64,000 bases of DNA. Source: Kosakonia pseudosacchari (GTDB lineage: Bacteria > Pseudomonadota > Gammaproteobacteria > Enterobacterales > Enterobacteriaceae). Under the pieces are notes generated by a model. The model had not been told where the DNA came from. It searched no databases and was given only the letters and a program-made list of their open reading frames with translations. Shown here piece by piece: positions 9,191 to 19,144 of the stretch. Position 1 is the stretch's first letter; the number at the start of each line of letters is the position of its first letter. Position numbers and translations under genes: made by a program. The stretch lies in NCBI RefSeq assembly GCF_900184035.1, contig NZ_FXWP01000009.1:798553-862552 (forward strand), in the 5' to 3' direction.

Positions 9191-10024
9191 TCAGACACAA
9201 CTTTCAGCATACCTGCCTGGGGTGATACCAAATTGAGCCTTAAAATTCCTGTTGAGGTGGCTTTGATCGAAAAAACCAACGCGATGCGCAACCATCGTGG
9301 CTTTGACGCCTTCTGAGAGCAATTTTTTAGCCCGATTAAGCCGGATCTGGTTTAAATATTTGTGCACCGACATCCCGGTACTGGCACGGAATAGGCGCAT
9401 AAAATAGAACTCGCTCATCTCAGCGGCATCTGCGATATCTTTGATATTAATATTCTGGTCGTAGAGGTCATGAATATATTCCAGGGCCCGACTCACATCC
9501 GCTCGCTGATAAGCGGGAGTGGAATTTTTTGTCGTCAAAATTCCATATCGGGAAATGAACGCGCTTAAAACGCCGTATAAGGCACACTCTTTTTCCAGCG
9601 TATCGGGACAAGAACGAAGAGTCGCAGAGGCGGCGATGAGCGTATTTGCCAGGGCGATGTCCTGATGGATATTTTGGCAACCAAAATTCAGTGATTTGTT
9701 TCCAGCGTCAGGCTCATAGGCGATATCGAGAAGTAACTGTTCTGATGGATACAGGGCACAATAATCCCATCCCATTTCACGCTCCACAGCCTCCCCCGTA
9801 TGGACTTCTCCCGGGTGTATTACCATTATCGACCCGGCCGTAGCTATGCCCGTTCTGCGACATACGCTATTTCGTTGAGCCCCCCGGGAAAACGCGGCGA
9901 TGACAAACTCTTCATGAAAGTGTGCCGGGTAGCTGTGCTCATAACAGGATGCCAGCAGGAATTCGGTTCCATTAAACAGCCCAGAGTCTTTCCATAACAC
10001 GATGTTTTCCTTGTTGTTATCCAT
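9191..10024 (-). CDS. AraC-family transcriptional regulator
   Basis: A 277-residue regulator with an N-terminal cupin-like ligand domain (HSYPAHFHEEFVIAAFSRG) and two C-terminal HTH motifs in the last 100 residues (IADAAEMSEFYFMRLFRAS and VAHRVGFFDQSHLNRNFKAQFG). The start at 10024 is backed by GAGGGTG seven bases upstream. It is divergent from azlC-azlD with about 120 bp between, so it probably controls that exporter. Confidence 0.9.
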   Translation of the reverse strand: MDNNKENIVLWKDSGLFNGTEFLLASCYEHSYPAHFHEEFVIAAFSRGAQRNSVCRRTGIATAGSIMVIHPGEVHTGEAVEREMGWDYCALYPSEQLLLDIAYEPDAGNKSLNFGCQNIHQDIALANTLIAASATLRSCPDTLEKECALYGVLSAFISRYGILTTKNSTPAYQRADVSRALEYIHDLYDQNINIKDIADAAEMSEFYFMRLFRASTGMSVHKYLNQIRLNRAKKLLSEGVKATMVAHRVGFFDQSHLNRNFKAQFGITPGRYAESCV

Positions 10025-10145
10025 TGGCACCCTCATTTTTCGCGCAGATAAGATGTGTGAAGTACAGAGCAGCTTTTTCCTATCGCGAAGCAGCCGTATT
10101 CCTAGAATAGAGTGCTCACCAATGATTTAGAAGCAGGTACTACAA

Positions 10146-10883
10146 ATGTCTCAAATTCATGTTACCAACGATCCCCCTTCTGTCAGCATGTTCCGCGCTG
10201 GCGTACTGGCCTGTATGCCGACTATTCCGGGTTACTGGAGTATCGGATTTGCCGCTGGCGCAATGGGTACTTTGTCGGGGTTTAGTATTTTTCAGATAGC
10301 GCTGTTAGCCGGCGCGTTATATGCGGGTTCGGCGCAATTCCTGTTTTATTCTCTGTGGGCGGCGGGCGCAGAAATGTCTTCTGTGATGATAAGCGTTATG
10401 CTCATTAACCTGCGTTATCTCCTGATGAGTTCATCCTTAAGCCCTTATTTCCGCAAACAGAGCACCCGTAAAAAGTTGCTTAATGGTCTGCTACTGACGG
10501 ATGAAACCTTTGGTGTTGCCGCTGAGTATGCCAGCCGGCATGGAACGCTCCCCTTTTCATGGATGTCTGGACTGAATATTTCCGCATGGCTGAACTGGGT
10601 AATTGCAAGTGTGGCAGGTGCCTGGCTCGCGTCTGTGGTTCCGCCTTCACTGATGGAAGGGCTCAGCTTCAGCCTGGTATCAATGTTTATTGGCCTCGTG
10701 CTGATGAGCTGGTTTGCCAGTAAAAGAAAAATGCTGGAGAGCTTTACCATTATCACCGCCGTCATCCTCACCCTGTTTTCGTCACATTATCTGGATAGCA
10801 GCGTCGTTGTTATGGTCGCAGCAATCATTTCAGCAACAAGCGCGACGATTTTTTTGAGATTTATTGAGAGGACGAGAAGCTAA
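10146..10883 (+). CDS. azlC: AzlC-family amino-acid exporter, large subunit
   Basis: A 245-residue inner-membrane protein with several hydrophobic spans and the AzlC signatures GALYAGSAQFLFYSLWAAG and INLRYLLMSSSLSPYF, followed by LLTDETFGVAAEYASR. AzlC pairs with AzlD to export branched-chain amino acids or analogues (BrnFE, YgaZH relatives). It differs clearly from E. coli YgaZ as I remember it. azlD starts one base after its stop, indicating tight co-translation. Confidence 0.9.
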   Translation: MSQIHVTNDPPSVSMFRAGVLACMPTIPGYWSIGFAAGAMGTLSGFSIFQIALLAGALYAGSAQFLFYSLWAAGAEMSSVMISVMLINLRYLLMSSSLSPYFRKQSTRKKLLNGLLLTDETFGVAAEYASRHGTLPFSWMSGLNISAWLNWVIASVAGAWLASVVPPSLMEGLSFSLVSMFIGLVLMSWFASKRKMLESFTIITAVILTLFSSHYLDSSVVVMVAAIISATSATIFLRFIERTRS

Positions 10884-10884
10884 T

Positions 10885-11211
10885 ATGGAACGACAAATTA
10901 TTTTGGCAATTATCCTGTCGGCTATGGCGACCGCAGTGATGAGAACGCTGCCAATATTGCTACTGTCCAGATTCAATTTACCAAGCCCGGTTCAGCGGTG
11001 GCTGAGTTTTATTCCTTCCGCCATCATGGCGGCGATTATTGCCAGTGAACTGCTCAGTAAACCGTCATTAACCAGTACAGGCCTTTCGCTATCATTAATT
11101 GCGGCTTTTGCCGCTGCAGTATCCGGCATTCTCACGAGAAGTCTGTTTATTACGGTATTAACGGGAATGACTGTCTATTCAGGGCTTCGGTACTGGTACG
11201 GTATGGGCTGA
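10885..11211 (+). CDS. azlD: AzlD-family amino-acid exporter, small subunit
   Basis: A 108-residue membrane protein with about four spans: MERQIILAIILSAMATAVMR, WLSFIPSAIMAAIIASELL and the SLSLIAAFAAAVSGILTRS region are typical of AzlD. It forms the exporter together with AzlC. The ATG at 10885 is preceded by GAGAGGACGAGAAGC; a start 21 bp upstream would overlap azlC. Confidence 0.9.
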   Translation: MERQIILAIILSAMATAVMRTLPILLLSRFNLPSPVQRWLSFIPSAIMAAIIASELLSKPSLTSTGLSLSLIAAFAAAVSGILTRSLFITVLTGMTVYSGLRYWYGMG

Positions 11212-11254
11212 ATAATTAACGCGGATATTTAAGCTGACTTGCAAGATATCTGAA

Positions 11255-11283
11255 AGCCGACTCTGTCGAGTCGGCTATTTTGT
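11255..11283. terminator. Hairpin terminator between azlD and the chemoreceptor gene
   Basis: AGCCGACTC-TGTC-GAGTCGGCT forms a perfect 9-bp stem with a 4-nt loop and a short T-rich tail (ATTTTGT). It sits between two convergent genes. Confidence 0.65.
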
Positions 11284-11286
11284 CTG

Positions 11287-13185
11287 TCAGAGCTTGAAGC
11301 TGCCAACCACGTTTTCGAGTTGGACAGTTTGTTCTTCCATGGACTGCGCGGCCGCCGCCACTTCTTCCACCAGTGCCGCATTCTGCTGCGTGGCGCTGTC
11401 GAGCTGGTTGATGGCGATGTTGATCTGGGCAATCCCGCGACTTTGTTCATCGCTGGAAGAGCTGATTTCTGAGATCAGCACACCCACGCTTTCCACTTTT
11501 TCCATCAGGCCGTCCATCGTTGTACCCGCCTGGCGAACCAGTCCGCTGCCCTGCTCAATACTGCTCACCGACTCTTCAATCAGTTTTTTGATCTCCTGAG
11601 CTGAGCGCGCGCTACGCTGCGCCAGAGAACGAACCTCACCGGCCACCACTGCGAAGCCACGTCCGTGCTCGCCCGCCCTTGCCGCTTCCACAGCGGCGTT
11701 AAGCGCCAGGATGTTGGTCTGGAAGGCGATACCGTCAATCACGCTGATGATTTCCACCACTTTCGAGGAGGACTCATTGATGTTATTCATCGTGGAGACA
11801 ACGTTGTTAACCACACTGGCTCCCTGTTTCGCCACCGCCGACGCCTCTGCCGCCAGCTTGTTCGCCTGCAACGCGTTCTCTGCGTTAAGACGCACGGTGC
11901 TGGTCAGTTCTTCCATGGACGCAGCCGTTTCCACGATCGAGGCCGATTGATCTTCGGTGCGCGAAGAGAGGTTCAGGTTGCCGCTGGCAATCTGGCGTGA
12001 AGCCGATGAGATCGCCATTGAGCTATTCCCTACCTGCTGCATCAGCTCATTAAGGAACGAAATAAACTTATTGAAGTTGTTGATAATGGCGTTAAATTCC
12101 GGGCTCTTACTTTGCGCAAGACGCTGCGTTAAATCCGCTCCGCCGCTGGACAGCGCTTCAATATTACGATTGAGCAACGTCACATTATGGAAAATATTGC
12201 GCACAATAATCATCATGATAACGACGATAAGTATGCCGATAATCGCCTGTACGATGGTGAGCTTGGTCATAATCGCGTCAGACATACTCACCAGGTGGCT
12301 GCTCGGAATATCAACCGCCATGAACCACGGACTGCCGCTGATGGGCAGAACGAACAGGGAATGCGCGCCGTCTTCACCCTCATAACTTCCACGCACTTCT
12401 GTTGTTTTACCCTGGCCTAACAGGCTAATTAACGGTGCCGCCGCCGGAATACCAAGATCGCGGACGTTTGAGAGTGCGGGTTTATCCTGTACGGAAGAGC
12501 CGTTACCGACGATTTTTCCGTCCGCTTCAACAATCAGTACGCTACCGTTTACCGCTTTGCCCATGTCGACAGCCAGCTGGTTAAAGAAGCCCAGCGTCAC
12601 GTCGATGGTCGCCACGCCCCAGGCTTTGCCGTCTTTCCAGATCGCCATCGCACAGTTAGTTCGCGGCTGCGGGCTGGCCGCATCCTGATAGGCTTTCGCC
12701 CACGCACACTCGCCTTTCGGCGCATTCATGCCGTCTTTATACCAGGGTTGTTCCCAGTATTTTGCCGACTCCGGCTGGTTCCATACGGTGTTAACTTGCA
12801 GATTGCCGCCTCCGTCGCGGGCATAGAAAGTACTGAATTTGTCCCGAGCCGGATCACGCTGACCAGGAAGAGGCCAAATCCCACCGCCGAATACGTTCAA
12901 ATCGCCATACTGGTTAACCAGGCGCGGTAATAATCCGTCGATTTGCTCACTTTGCAGATCAACAACCAGTTCCGTGATTGAGCGTTGCTGAGCCTTAACA
13001 CGGTTCATCTGCTCTTTAATCGCGTTACTTTGTAATTCAACCGTCGCCTGAATATTTTTGGTCTCAGTTTCAATAATCTGCGGGGAGACGAATTGCTTGA
13101 TAACAATATAGGTAACTATCAATAAGATAACGAAAAAGCTTATAAGCAGCAGGCCTATTCGGCCCTGGGTATTTTTCCATGTCAT
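11287..13185 (-). CDS. Methyl-accepting chemotaxis protein with dCache-type sensor
   Basis: A 632-residue chemoreceptor. TM1 spans about residues 9-32, followed by a large periplasmic double-Cache-like domain ([38 protein letters not shown]), TM2 about 305-328, HAMP, and a coiled-coil signalling domain with the conserved tip [20 protein letters not shown]. The C-terminus ends ENVVGSFKL and lacks the xWxxF CheR-tethering pentapeptide of E. coli Tsr/Tar. The ATG at 13185 is chosen because an upstream ATG (13227) lacks a ribosome binding site. The ligand is unknown; dCache receptors often sense amino acids. Confidence 0.93.
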   Translation of the reverse strand: MTWKNTQGRIGLLLISFFVILLIVTYIVIKQFVSPQIIETETKNIQATVELQSNAIKEQMNRVKAQQRSITELVVDLQSEQIDGLLPRLVNQYGDLNVFGGGIWPLPGQRDPARDKFSTFYARDGGGNLQVNTVWNQPESAKYWEQPWYKDGMNAPKGECAWAKAYQDAASPQPRTNCAMAIWKDGKAWGVATIDVTLGFFNQLAVDMGKAVNGSVLIVEADGKIVGNGSSVQDKPALSNVRDLGIPAAAPLISLLGQGKTTEVRGSYEGEDGAHSLFVLPISGSPWFMAVDIPSSHLVSMSDAIMTKLTIVQAIIGILIVVIMMIIVRNIFHNVTLLNRNIEALSSGGADLTQRLAQSKSPEFNAIINNFNKFISFLNELMQQVGNSSMAISSASRQIASGNLNLSSRTEDQSASIVETAASMEELTSTVRLNAENALQANKLAAEASAVAKQGASVVNNVVSTMNNINESSSKVVEIISVIDGIAFQTNILALNAAVEAARAGEHGRGFAVVAGEVRSLAQRSARSAQEIKKLIEESVSSIEQGSGLVRQAGTTMDGLMEKVESVGVLISEISSSSDEQSRGIAQINIAINQLDSATQQNAALVEEVAAAAQSMEEQTVQLENVVGSFKL

Positions 13186-13684
13186 AATGGCGCACTCGTC
13201 TGGTTGAATTAGGTGTAATAACGACATTTATTTGAAATTCTTTAATTTAAATCGTGCGCCGGTTTCATATAACAGCGCATTACAGAGGGCAAAATGACGT
13301 TTTAGAAAAAGATGTTCGGTCGTTCACATTTTTTAAATGCCAGACCTTGTTTCTATAAAAGATAATATCGCCGTGATGTGTTATTTTGCGTGGATGAATT
13401 AATGTTGATGATATCAATATGATTTTCATCGATATGCGTACATTCTGATGATGATTTTCTTCTCGTTTTTAACTCAACGTTGCGTGAGTAACATCCGCCC
13501 CTGGTACAAAACAGCCGGTTTCTCCCTCCAGACTGAAGGGACAATTATTTAAGAGCTTGATCAACTTTTCAGCCTCATGCCTTACAATCGCTTTCTCATC
13601 TTTCAGCCTGGCGAGCCGAAAGATTAGCAACGCTCAGGCGTGGATAAGCGTAAAACAAGCAAGATACATTGGGCATAAAGATAA
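13186..13684. other. AT-rich intergenic region upstream of the chemoreceptor
   Basis: No gene is supported. It holds the promoter regions of the flanking divergent genes; I could not identify a clear sigma-28 promoter. A copy of the dispersed repeat lies at 13491-13518. Confidence 0.4.
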
Positions 13685-14620
13685 ATGACCGACATGACTG
13701 CCTATTCAAACGCTGATGCGGCAAGGGACTTACGACCGGCCTTAGACAAGGCGCCCGCTGGCGCGGTGAACGGTGAATGGTTCTATATTACGGAACAGGC
13801 TGGCGTCTCTTCGCAAACCGGAGGCTACATGTCTGCCGACGGGAGTTATGTTACTGCGGGTGACCACACTTTTCAGCGGGCTCAGAAGGTTGTCGAGAAA
13901 CTCGAAGCATCAGGGATACAGCCTTTTAATAAGGTTATTGTTCGCTGGACAAAGTCTAAAATACCGTTAATGCGGGGTCGCGTTACGGTTGACACAATAT
14001 TCGATGAGACAATTGTGCCGCGCGGTCCTCAAAGTCCGATATATGAGGCCGCCGCTGTCGCAAGGCGGGCATTCTGGAAAAGGTATGGCGACATATCAGA
14101 TGGCTTTATTGCTGAACGAAATGAGGCAAACGTACACAACCAGACGAAATGGTTCGGCCCCCATCGCCGGGTACTCAGTATTAAGAACAGAGCCAAATTA
14201 ACGCTGGCCACCGATGGCCTTTCAACGCCCTGGGCGGGCGTTGCAGACCAGGAAAACGGCGTAGAATGCGAACTTTTCATGGCGCTGGATGCTTCGGATA
14301 ATACCAGCCATCAGATTAATGACTGGGCTCATCTGTTAATTCGCCTGGGGGATCTTGTGGCCGACGGCTATCAGGTCGCTGCCGATGTTGAAAAATACGG
14401 CGCCATCCTGTTTTGTTCTCTGACGAACGACTATAAGCCAATGAGCCACATCATTCTCAGCCGTGATGGTCGTCAGATTGACGATTTGCCTTTCGGTTCA
14501 GTTCCGCTGATCCGTGTAACGCCGATAGCAGAGGCAGAGATTGAACATCAGGACCAGTCCGATGAGTGGGCATCAAACGCAGCAAGACGTGCTCTTGCGA
14601 GACGGGGGATAGAAACGTAG
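13685..14620 (+). CDS. Hypothetical protein, possibly SUFU-like (candidate immunity/accessory protein)
   Basis: A 311-residue soluble protein without signal peptide or membrane span. The C-terminal half (STPWAGVADQENGVECELFMALD, AILFCSLTNDYKPMSHIILS, GSVPLIRVTPI) resembles bacterial suppressor-of-fused-like domains, often seen among polymorphic-toxin immunity proteins; this is a weak pattern-level assignment. The ribosome binding site is poor and no partner toxin is adjacent. Nearby genes are a chemoreceptor and an unknown minus-strand gene. Confidence 0.6.
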   Translation: MTDMTAYSNADAARDLRPALDKAPAGAVNGEWFYITEQAGVSSQTGGYMSADGSYVTAGDHTFQRAQKVVEKLEASGIQPFNKVIVRWTKSKIPLMRGRVTVDTIFDETIVPRGPQSPIYEAAAVARRAFWKRYGDISDGFIAERNEANVHNQTKWFGPHRRVLSIKNRAKLTLATDGLSTPWAGVADQENGVECELFMALDASDNTSHQINDWAHLLIRLGDLVADGYQVAADVEKYGAILFCSLTNDYKPMSHIILSRDGRQIDDLPFGSVPLIRVTPIAEAEIEHQDQSDEWASNAARRALARRGIET

Positions 14621-15054
14621 ACAATTATCTCGTGATTTTTCGCGCCCCTTGTGAGGCAGAGTGAGCCAATCACCTTCCCAAAAGAAGATCGGTTAAAGCG
14701 ATGACAGCGCGATCCAAATTAACGATATGTTGCAGGCTAACCGGAACGGCATCGGCTTCACTCAGCGGTGCCGATTAATGAGTATGAAAATGCCATGCTC
14801 CATCTTCATAATCGTGGGAAGTAAAAGCTATTCATTCTCCGGAATAAATGATTTTTCTATTCGCTATAACTGCCATATTCGGCTGTTCTGCACATTGCCA
14901 TGCTAAATTACTCATTCCTCTTACTGTTTTATCTCTTTTTTATTTACTCCGTTCTCAGAACGTAAAGTCGCGCGTTACTGTAGCGGTTAATACCCAATCC
15001 AAAACCGGCTCAATAGTAATAAACGCAACCTTTCAGCAACGGAGTAACCGCCTG
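14621..15054. other. Intergenic stretch with no supported gene
   Basis: Small open frames here (for example around 14848-15114) have no ribosome binding site or recognisable family. The region is AT-rich around 14840-14960. Confidence 0.4.
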
Positions 15055-16005
15055 TTATTTCTGTTTTTCTTCGATGTGCTCAGCAGCATAGAGGAAATTG
15101 AAAAGCGGCGGTGAAAGACTGGCAGGCTTTTTGTCAGACTCGTGCGCTTTCAAAAAATAATCCAGTAAGGTTTTTGGCGTTTTTGCCAGGTTCTCGAACA
15201 AATTTACGGGATACTGCACCACTTTCCCCCCTTCCAGACGAAAGCCATGTTTCAGTCCGGTTGCGGTTACAAAAAATTTACCATCTATACTGCCAAAATC
15301 AGGCTCCGGCGTTTTCAACGTTACTTCACTGGCAGCCTCAACAACGAAGTTTTGATTCCCTTTTTGCTGATAGACAGAGAATTGCGCCATGCCAGGGGAA
15401 TGATTACCGGGCTGATTGACGATGCTCTCAATAAATTGAAAATTCGCCAAATGCGACGGAGAGTATCCGGGATCCAGTTCATAGCGCAAAAAACCTTCAT
15501 CCAGCGCGGAGCCAGATAGTTTACCCCCGCTGAGAATACGCGACGCTGTCGCCTCATCTTCCGCGGTAAATTTATAGGTCAGTACATGCCCGCTGGTGTC
15601 ATACATATTCCCGTTATTCAGGTTTGCCATCACACCGCTAAACATACGGTAATCACCTAAATCGCGGGCAAGATCGTCCACATAACGCAGATCCGTTCCC
15701 TGTTGCTGTGCCCGCGCATACAGCCCGGCCAGCGTATTGCGGTCATTATTAGTCAGAAAATTAACACAAGACATGCTCATCGTATCTTTCGTCAGATGCG
15801 TTTGCACTGGCGGGGTGCTGTCCGTATCACCGAACAGACGGGACATCAGTAGCCCCATACCGCTGAGGGTCATTTGCCCGGATGCTGCTGACATCGTAGT
15901 TGACGTCTTTAAAGGCTGAGGGAGAGTGGTTTTTGAAATTTCCTCAGAGGTGCGTTGCGTCTGTGTGTATTTCGCTGTGGATGCCGTGATAATCATAAAA
16001 TCCAT
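15055..16005 (-). CDS. Hypothetical protein with Ser/Thr-rich N-terminus
   Basis: A 316-residue protein I do not recognise. The first 60 or so residues are rich in Ser, Thr and Gln, followed by a more ordered region (CVNFLTNNDRNTLAGLYARA, VDDLARDLGDYRMFSGVMAN). No classical signal peptide or membrane span is seen. The disordered N-terminus recalls secreted effectors, but no secretion system lies nearby. The start at 16005 has GGGG close upstream; an alternative ATG is at 15996, and the frame is open to 16188. Confidence 0.6.
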   Translation of the reverse strand: MDFMIITASTAKYTQTQRTSEEISKTTLPQPLKTSTTMSAASGQMTLSGMGLLMSRLFGDTDSTPPVQTHLTKDTMSMSCVNFLTNNDRNTLAGLYARAQQQGTDLRYVDDLARDLGDYRMFSGVMANLNNGNMYDTSGHVLTYKFTAEDEATASRILSGGKLSGSALDEGFLRYELDPGYSPSHLANFQFIESIVNQPGNHSPGMAQFSVYQQKGNQNFVVEAASEVTLKTPEPDFGSIDGKFFVTATGLKHGFRLEGGKVVQYPVNLFENLAKTPKTLLDYFLKAHESDKKPASLSPPLFNFLYAAEHIEEKQK

Positions 16006-16399
16006 TTTCCCCGGTTCTGAGATGTAAAGCGGGTCCCCGTTGAGTCCATACCGCTTTTTTCCGTAGCCCCACAATCCGGGACACGGCGGAAGAGATACGC
16101 TGCGCTTAGTGTTGTGAATTCGCACATCAATAACTAACGGCATAAGACCGAATAACTTGAGCGCGTTCCCGGACCAGAACGATGGCAAGTGATGCGTTTT
16201 CAGCCACGGGATTTATCGCCGGGCTATGGTAGAGTCAGGCGGCGGTTCTATAATCATGCACGGCTCTGGGTAGCGCGGGCTACACGCAGATCGGGCAGGA
16301 CAAATCCTGCATCACCTGATTCTGATAATGCCGGTGGCGAAATGGCATTCTGCGCACAGTTAGATTTCGTGACGGTCAAAAAAAGAAGAACTCAATATC

Positions 16400-19144
16400 A
16401 TGATAACAGCCGATGAGATGCACTTTGCTGAGTGGCAAATCTGGCCCCAGCTAAGGATCCTGTTGCACCGGGGTAAGCCAGTAAGAATTTCGGCCAGAGC
16501 GTTTGATGTTCTGGTTGTTCTGCTGAAAGCGGAAGGTAAAGCGGTAAGCAAAGAGGCTTTACTTACTCAAGTATGGGGAAATGAAATCGTCGAAGAAAAT
16601 AATCTTCAGGCGCATATTTCCGCTATACGCCGCGTACTGGGTCATGATCGGCATCTGCTTGTGACTGAATTTGGTTGTGGTTATCGCTTTAACAGCAATA
16701 GCGTACCGTTGCCGACGCCCGCTAAACCCGCACTACCCGCCCCCGTTATTACTCCTGTTCTGGCGTCGATTTTAGGGCGTGAGAAGGCCGTGCAGGAGGT
16801 CTGCGCCCTGTTAAATCAGCACCAACTGGTGACGATTACCGGTTCCGGCGGCGTGGGGAAAACGCGTCTGGCATGGGAGGTCGTCAATCATCTGCACACA
16901 CATTTTCCTGATGGAACAGGCGTGGCAGAACTGGCGCATATCACCGAAGCATCCGGCTTGCTCTCGGTTTTTTCACAAGCGTTACACCTTCCGCTGGCGA
17001 CCGTTGAGCAGGATGCCGATTTACGCCAGCAGCTTGCGCGGCGTCGGTGTTTACTGCTGATCGATAACGGTGAACACGTCATTAACGCGCTGGAGCCCGT
17101 CATTACCTTACTCCTGACGCTTGCTCCCCATATCAAACTGTTGCTGACCAGCCAGGTGGCATTACAGATTGCCGGCGAGCAACAATACTTACTGCCGCCA
17201 TTGCAGGTTCCGGAAAGAGACGTCACGGATAACCAGGCGTTAATGTCTTTTGCCAGCGTCCGCCTCTTTATCGAGCGCGTGCAGGCCAACCGCCATGATT
17301 TCCGTCCATCAGATAGCGAGCTGTCGATGATTGGCGAATTATGCCGCCATCTTGATGGCTTGCCGTTAGCCATTGAACTTGCGGCCTCGCGTCTGCCCGT
17401 CATGAGCGTCAGTGAGATCTATAGCCGGCTGGAGGATCGTTTCCAGCTATTAAGCAATACGCAGCGTTCACGGGTTCCCCGGCACCAGAAAATAGTGACC
17501 ACGCTGGAGTGGACGTATCAGTTACTCAATGCGCGCGAACAGCAGCTATTCAGAACGCTCGGCATCTTTACCGATACGTTCAGTGTGAAATCAGTCAATG
17601 ATTTTCTCGGGACGCAAGATAAGCACTGCTGGCAAGTGATTGACGATCTACAACGGTTGCTCGCCCTGTCCCTGATTCAGGCCACCAGCCAGGTGCCGGT
17701 AACCCGTTTTCGTTTGCTGGAAACCATGCGCCAGTTCGCCTGCAATAAACTCAGGCTCGCGGGGGAATATGACGGGCTTATGGCCCGTTTTACCGGTCAC
17801 TATAACGTGCTGGTGGCGCAGGCCCAGAATGCGTGGCTGACGCTTCCAACACAACAGTGGCGGGAGCGTTATCGTCACATCCTTAATGATTTGCGCCGTG
17901 TTTTACAGCACACCTTAACCGAGGGGCACGATGCTTCGACAGGGCTTGAGATCTTACAGGCGATGACGCCATTCTGGATTGAATATTCACTTTATGATGA
18001 GTGTCAGCGCCATATTTATCCGCTGTTAGACGAGCGTTCGCCGATAGCCTTAACGTTACGCCAGCGAATGAACCTCTGCGCCGCAGCGGGTAAAGCATCG
18101 ACCTGGGCGAAAGGCCCAACACCTGAAACCCATTCAGCCTGGCAAACCGCACTGACTCTGGCAGAAAAGCTCGACGACAAAGAGATACGTTTGCAGGCGC
18201 ATTACGGCTTATGGCTCTATTACCTGCGCACGGGTGAGCTGAATAAATCACGTCAGCATGCGCAGTCGATGTGCGAACTCGCGCAGGCCATTAATGACGC
18301 GGAGGCGCAGGCTACCGGGCTGCGTATTCTCGGCGTATCGCTACATTTTGCTGGTCAGCATGTCGCCGGGCGCAATAACCTGCTGCAATCCCTGGCCTGG
18401 TACGATCGGCAGAACGTAAGCCACGCTTTCCGTTTCGGCCTCGATCAAGAGAGCGCCGGACTGGCTTTTCTGTCTCGTTTGCTGTGGGTACAGGGCGAAT
18501 ATCAGGCGGCAAAAGAGATGGCATGGCGCGGCGTGAAAAAAGCCGCGCGTTTACAGCATGTCTGCTCGCTTTGCTGCGCCCTGGCGGAAGGCGCCTGTAT
18601 GACAGCCGCGCTGGATCGCAATCCACGCCGGGTGATCAAGGCCGCAAACTGGCTGATTCGTCTGGCAGAACAACATGATTTGTATTTCTGGAAAACCTAT
18701 GGCGAGCTGTTTCTGGTCTGGGCCAGGCGGTTCAGCCATCGCGAGGTGAGTCAAACCACACTGTTTAGCTCATTACGCGCGATGGGGCTGGACTGGCAAT
18801 ACTCGCCTTTGCTGTCGGAAATTGATACCAGCCTGTCGCAGCAAACCGCCTGGCGGGATCATGAAAACTGGTGCGCGCCGGAGCTGATGCGCCTTTCCGC
18901 CACGCATTTACCGTCGCAGGAGCAACGCCTGCTTCTGGAACAGGCGCTGAGCAAAGCGCGTCAGCAGCAGGCGCATGGCTGGGCCCTGCGCATTGCTTAT
19001 TCACTGGCGACATTACAGGCGCAAGCCGGAGAAACCTTAGCGGCTAAGCACTTAATCGAACACGTTTTACAAGATGTCGAAGGTGCAGACAGGGCAACGG
19101 ATGTCAGAAACGCTATCGCGCTATGTGCCCGCCTGGGAACGTGA
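16400..19144 (+). CDS. STAND-type (winged-HTH plus NTPase) transcriptional regulator
   Basis: A 914-residue multidomain regulator. Residues 1-100 form an OmpR/PhoB-type winged helix (VRISARAFDVLVVLL, VWGNEIVEENNLQAHISAIR). An AP-ATPase/NB-ARC module follows with P-loop GSGGVGKTR (148-156), Walker B-like CLLLIDNGEH and a GLPLAIELAAS motif. The C-terminal 450 residues are helical-repeat (TPR-like). This is the architecture of signal-sensing STAND activators that oligomerise on ligand binding. Its last 24 bp overlap the end of the convergent MFS gene. The target is unknown; the MFS-SDR divergent promoter nearby is a candidate. Confidence 0.9.
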   Translation: MITADEMHFAEWQIWPQLRILLHRGKPVRISARAFDVLVVLLKAEGKAVSKEALLTQVWGNEIVEENNLQAHISAIRRVLGHDRHLLVTEFGCGYRFNSNSVPLPTPAKPALPAPVITPVLASILGREKAVQEVCALLNQHQLVTITGSGGVGKTRLAWEVVNHLHTHFPDGTGVAELAHITEASGLLSVFSQALHLPLATVEQDADLRQQLARRRCLLLIDNGEHVINALEPVITLLLTLAPHIKLLLTSQVALQIAGEQQYLLPPLQVPERDVTDNQALMSFASVRLFIERVQANRHDFRPSDSELSMIGELCRHLDGLPLAIELAASRLPVMSVSEIYSRLEDRFQLLSNTQRSRVPRHQKIVTTLEWTYQLLNAREQQLFRTLGIFTDTFSVKSVNDFLGTQDKHCWQVIDDLQRLLALSLIQATSQVPVTRFRLLETMRQFACNKLRLAGEYDGLMARFTGHYNVLVAQAQNAWLTLPTQQWRERYRHILNDLRRVLQHTLTEGHDASTGLEILQAMTPFWIEYSLYDECQRHIYPLLDERSPIALTLRQRMNLCAAAGKASTWAKGPTPETHSAWQTALTLAEKLDDKEIRLQAHYGLWLYYLRTGELNKSRQHAQSMCELAQAINDAEAQATGLRILGVSLHFAGQHVAGRNNLLQSLAWYDRQNVSHAFRFGLDQESAGLAFLSRLLWVQGEYQAAKEMAWRGVKKAARLQHVCSLCCALAEGACMTAALDRNPRRVIKAANWLIRLAEQHDLYFWKTYGELFLVWARRFSHREVSQTTLFSSLRAMGLDWQYSPLLSEIDTSLSQQTAWRDHENWCAPELMRLSATHLPSQEQRLLLEQALSKARQQQAHGWALRIAYSLATLQAQAGETLAAKHLIEHVLQDVEGADRATDVRNAIALCARLGT

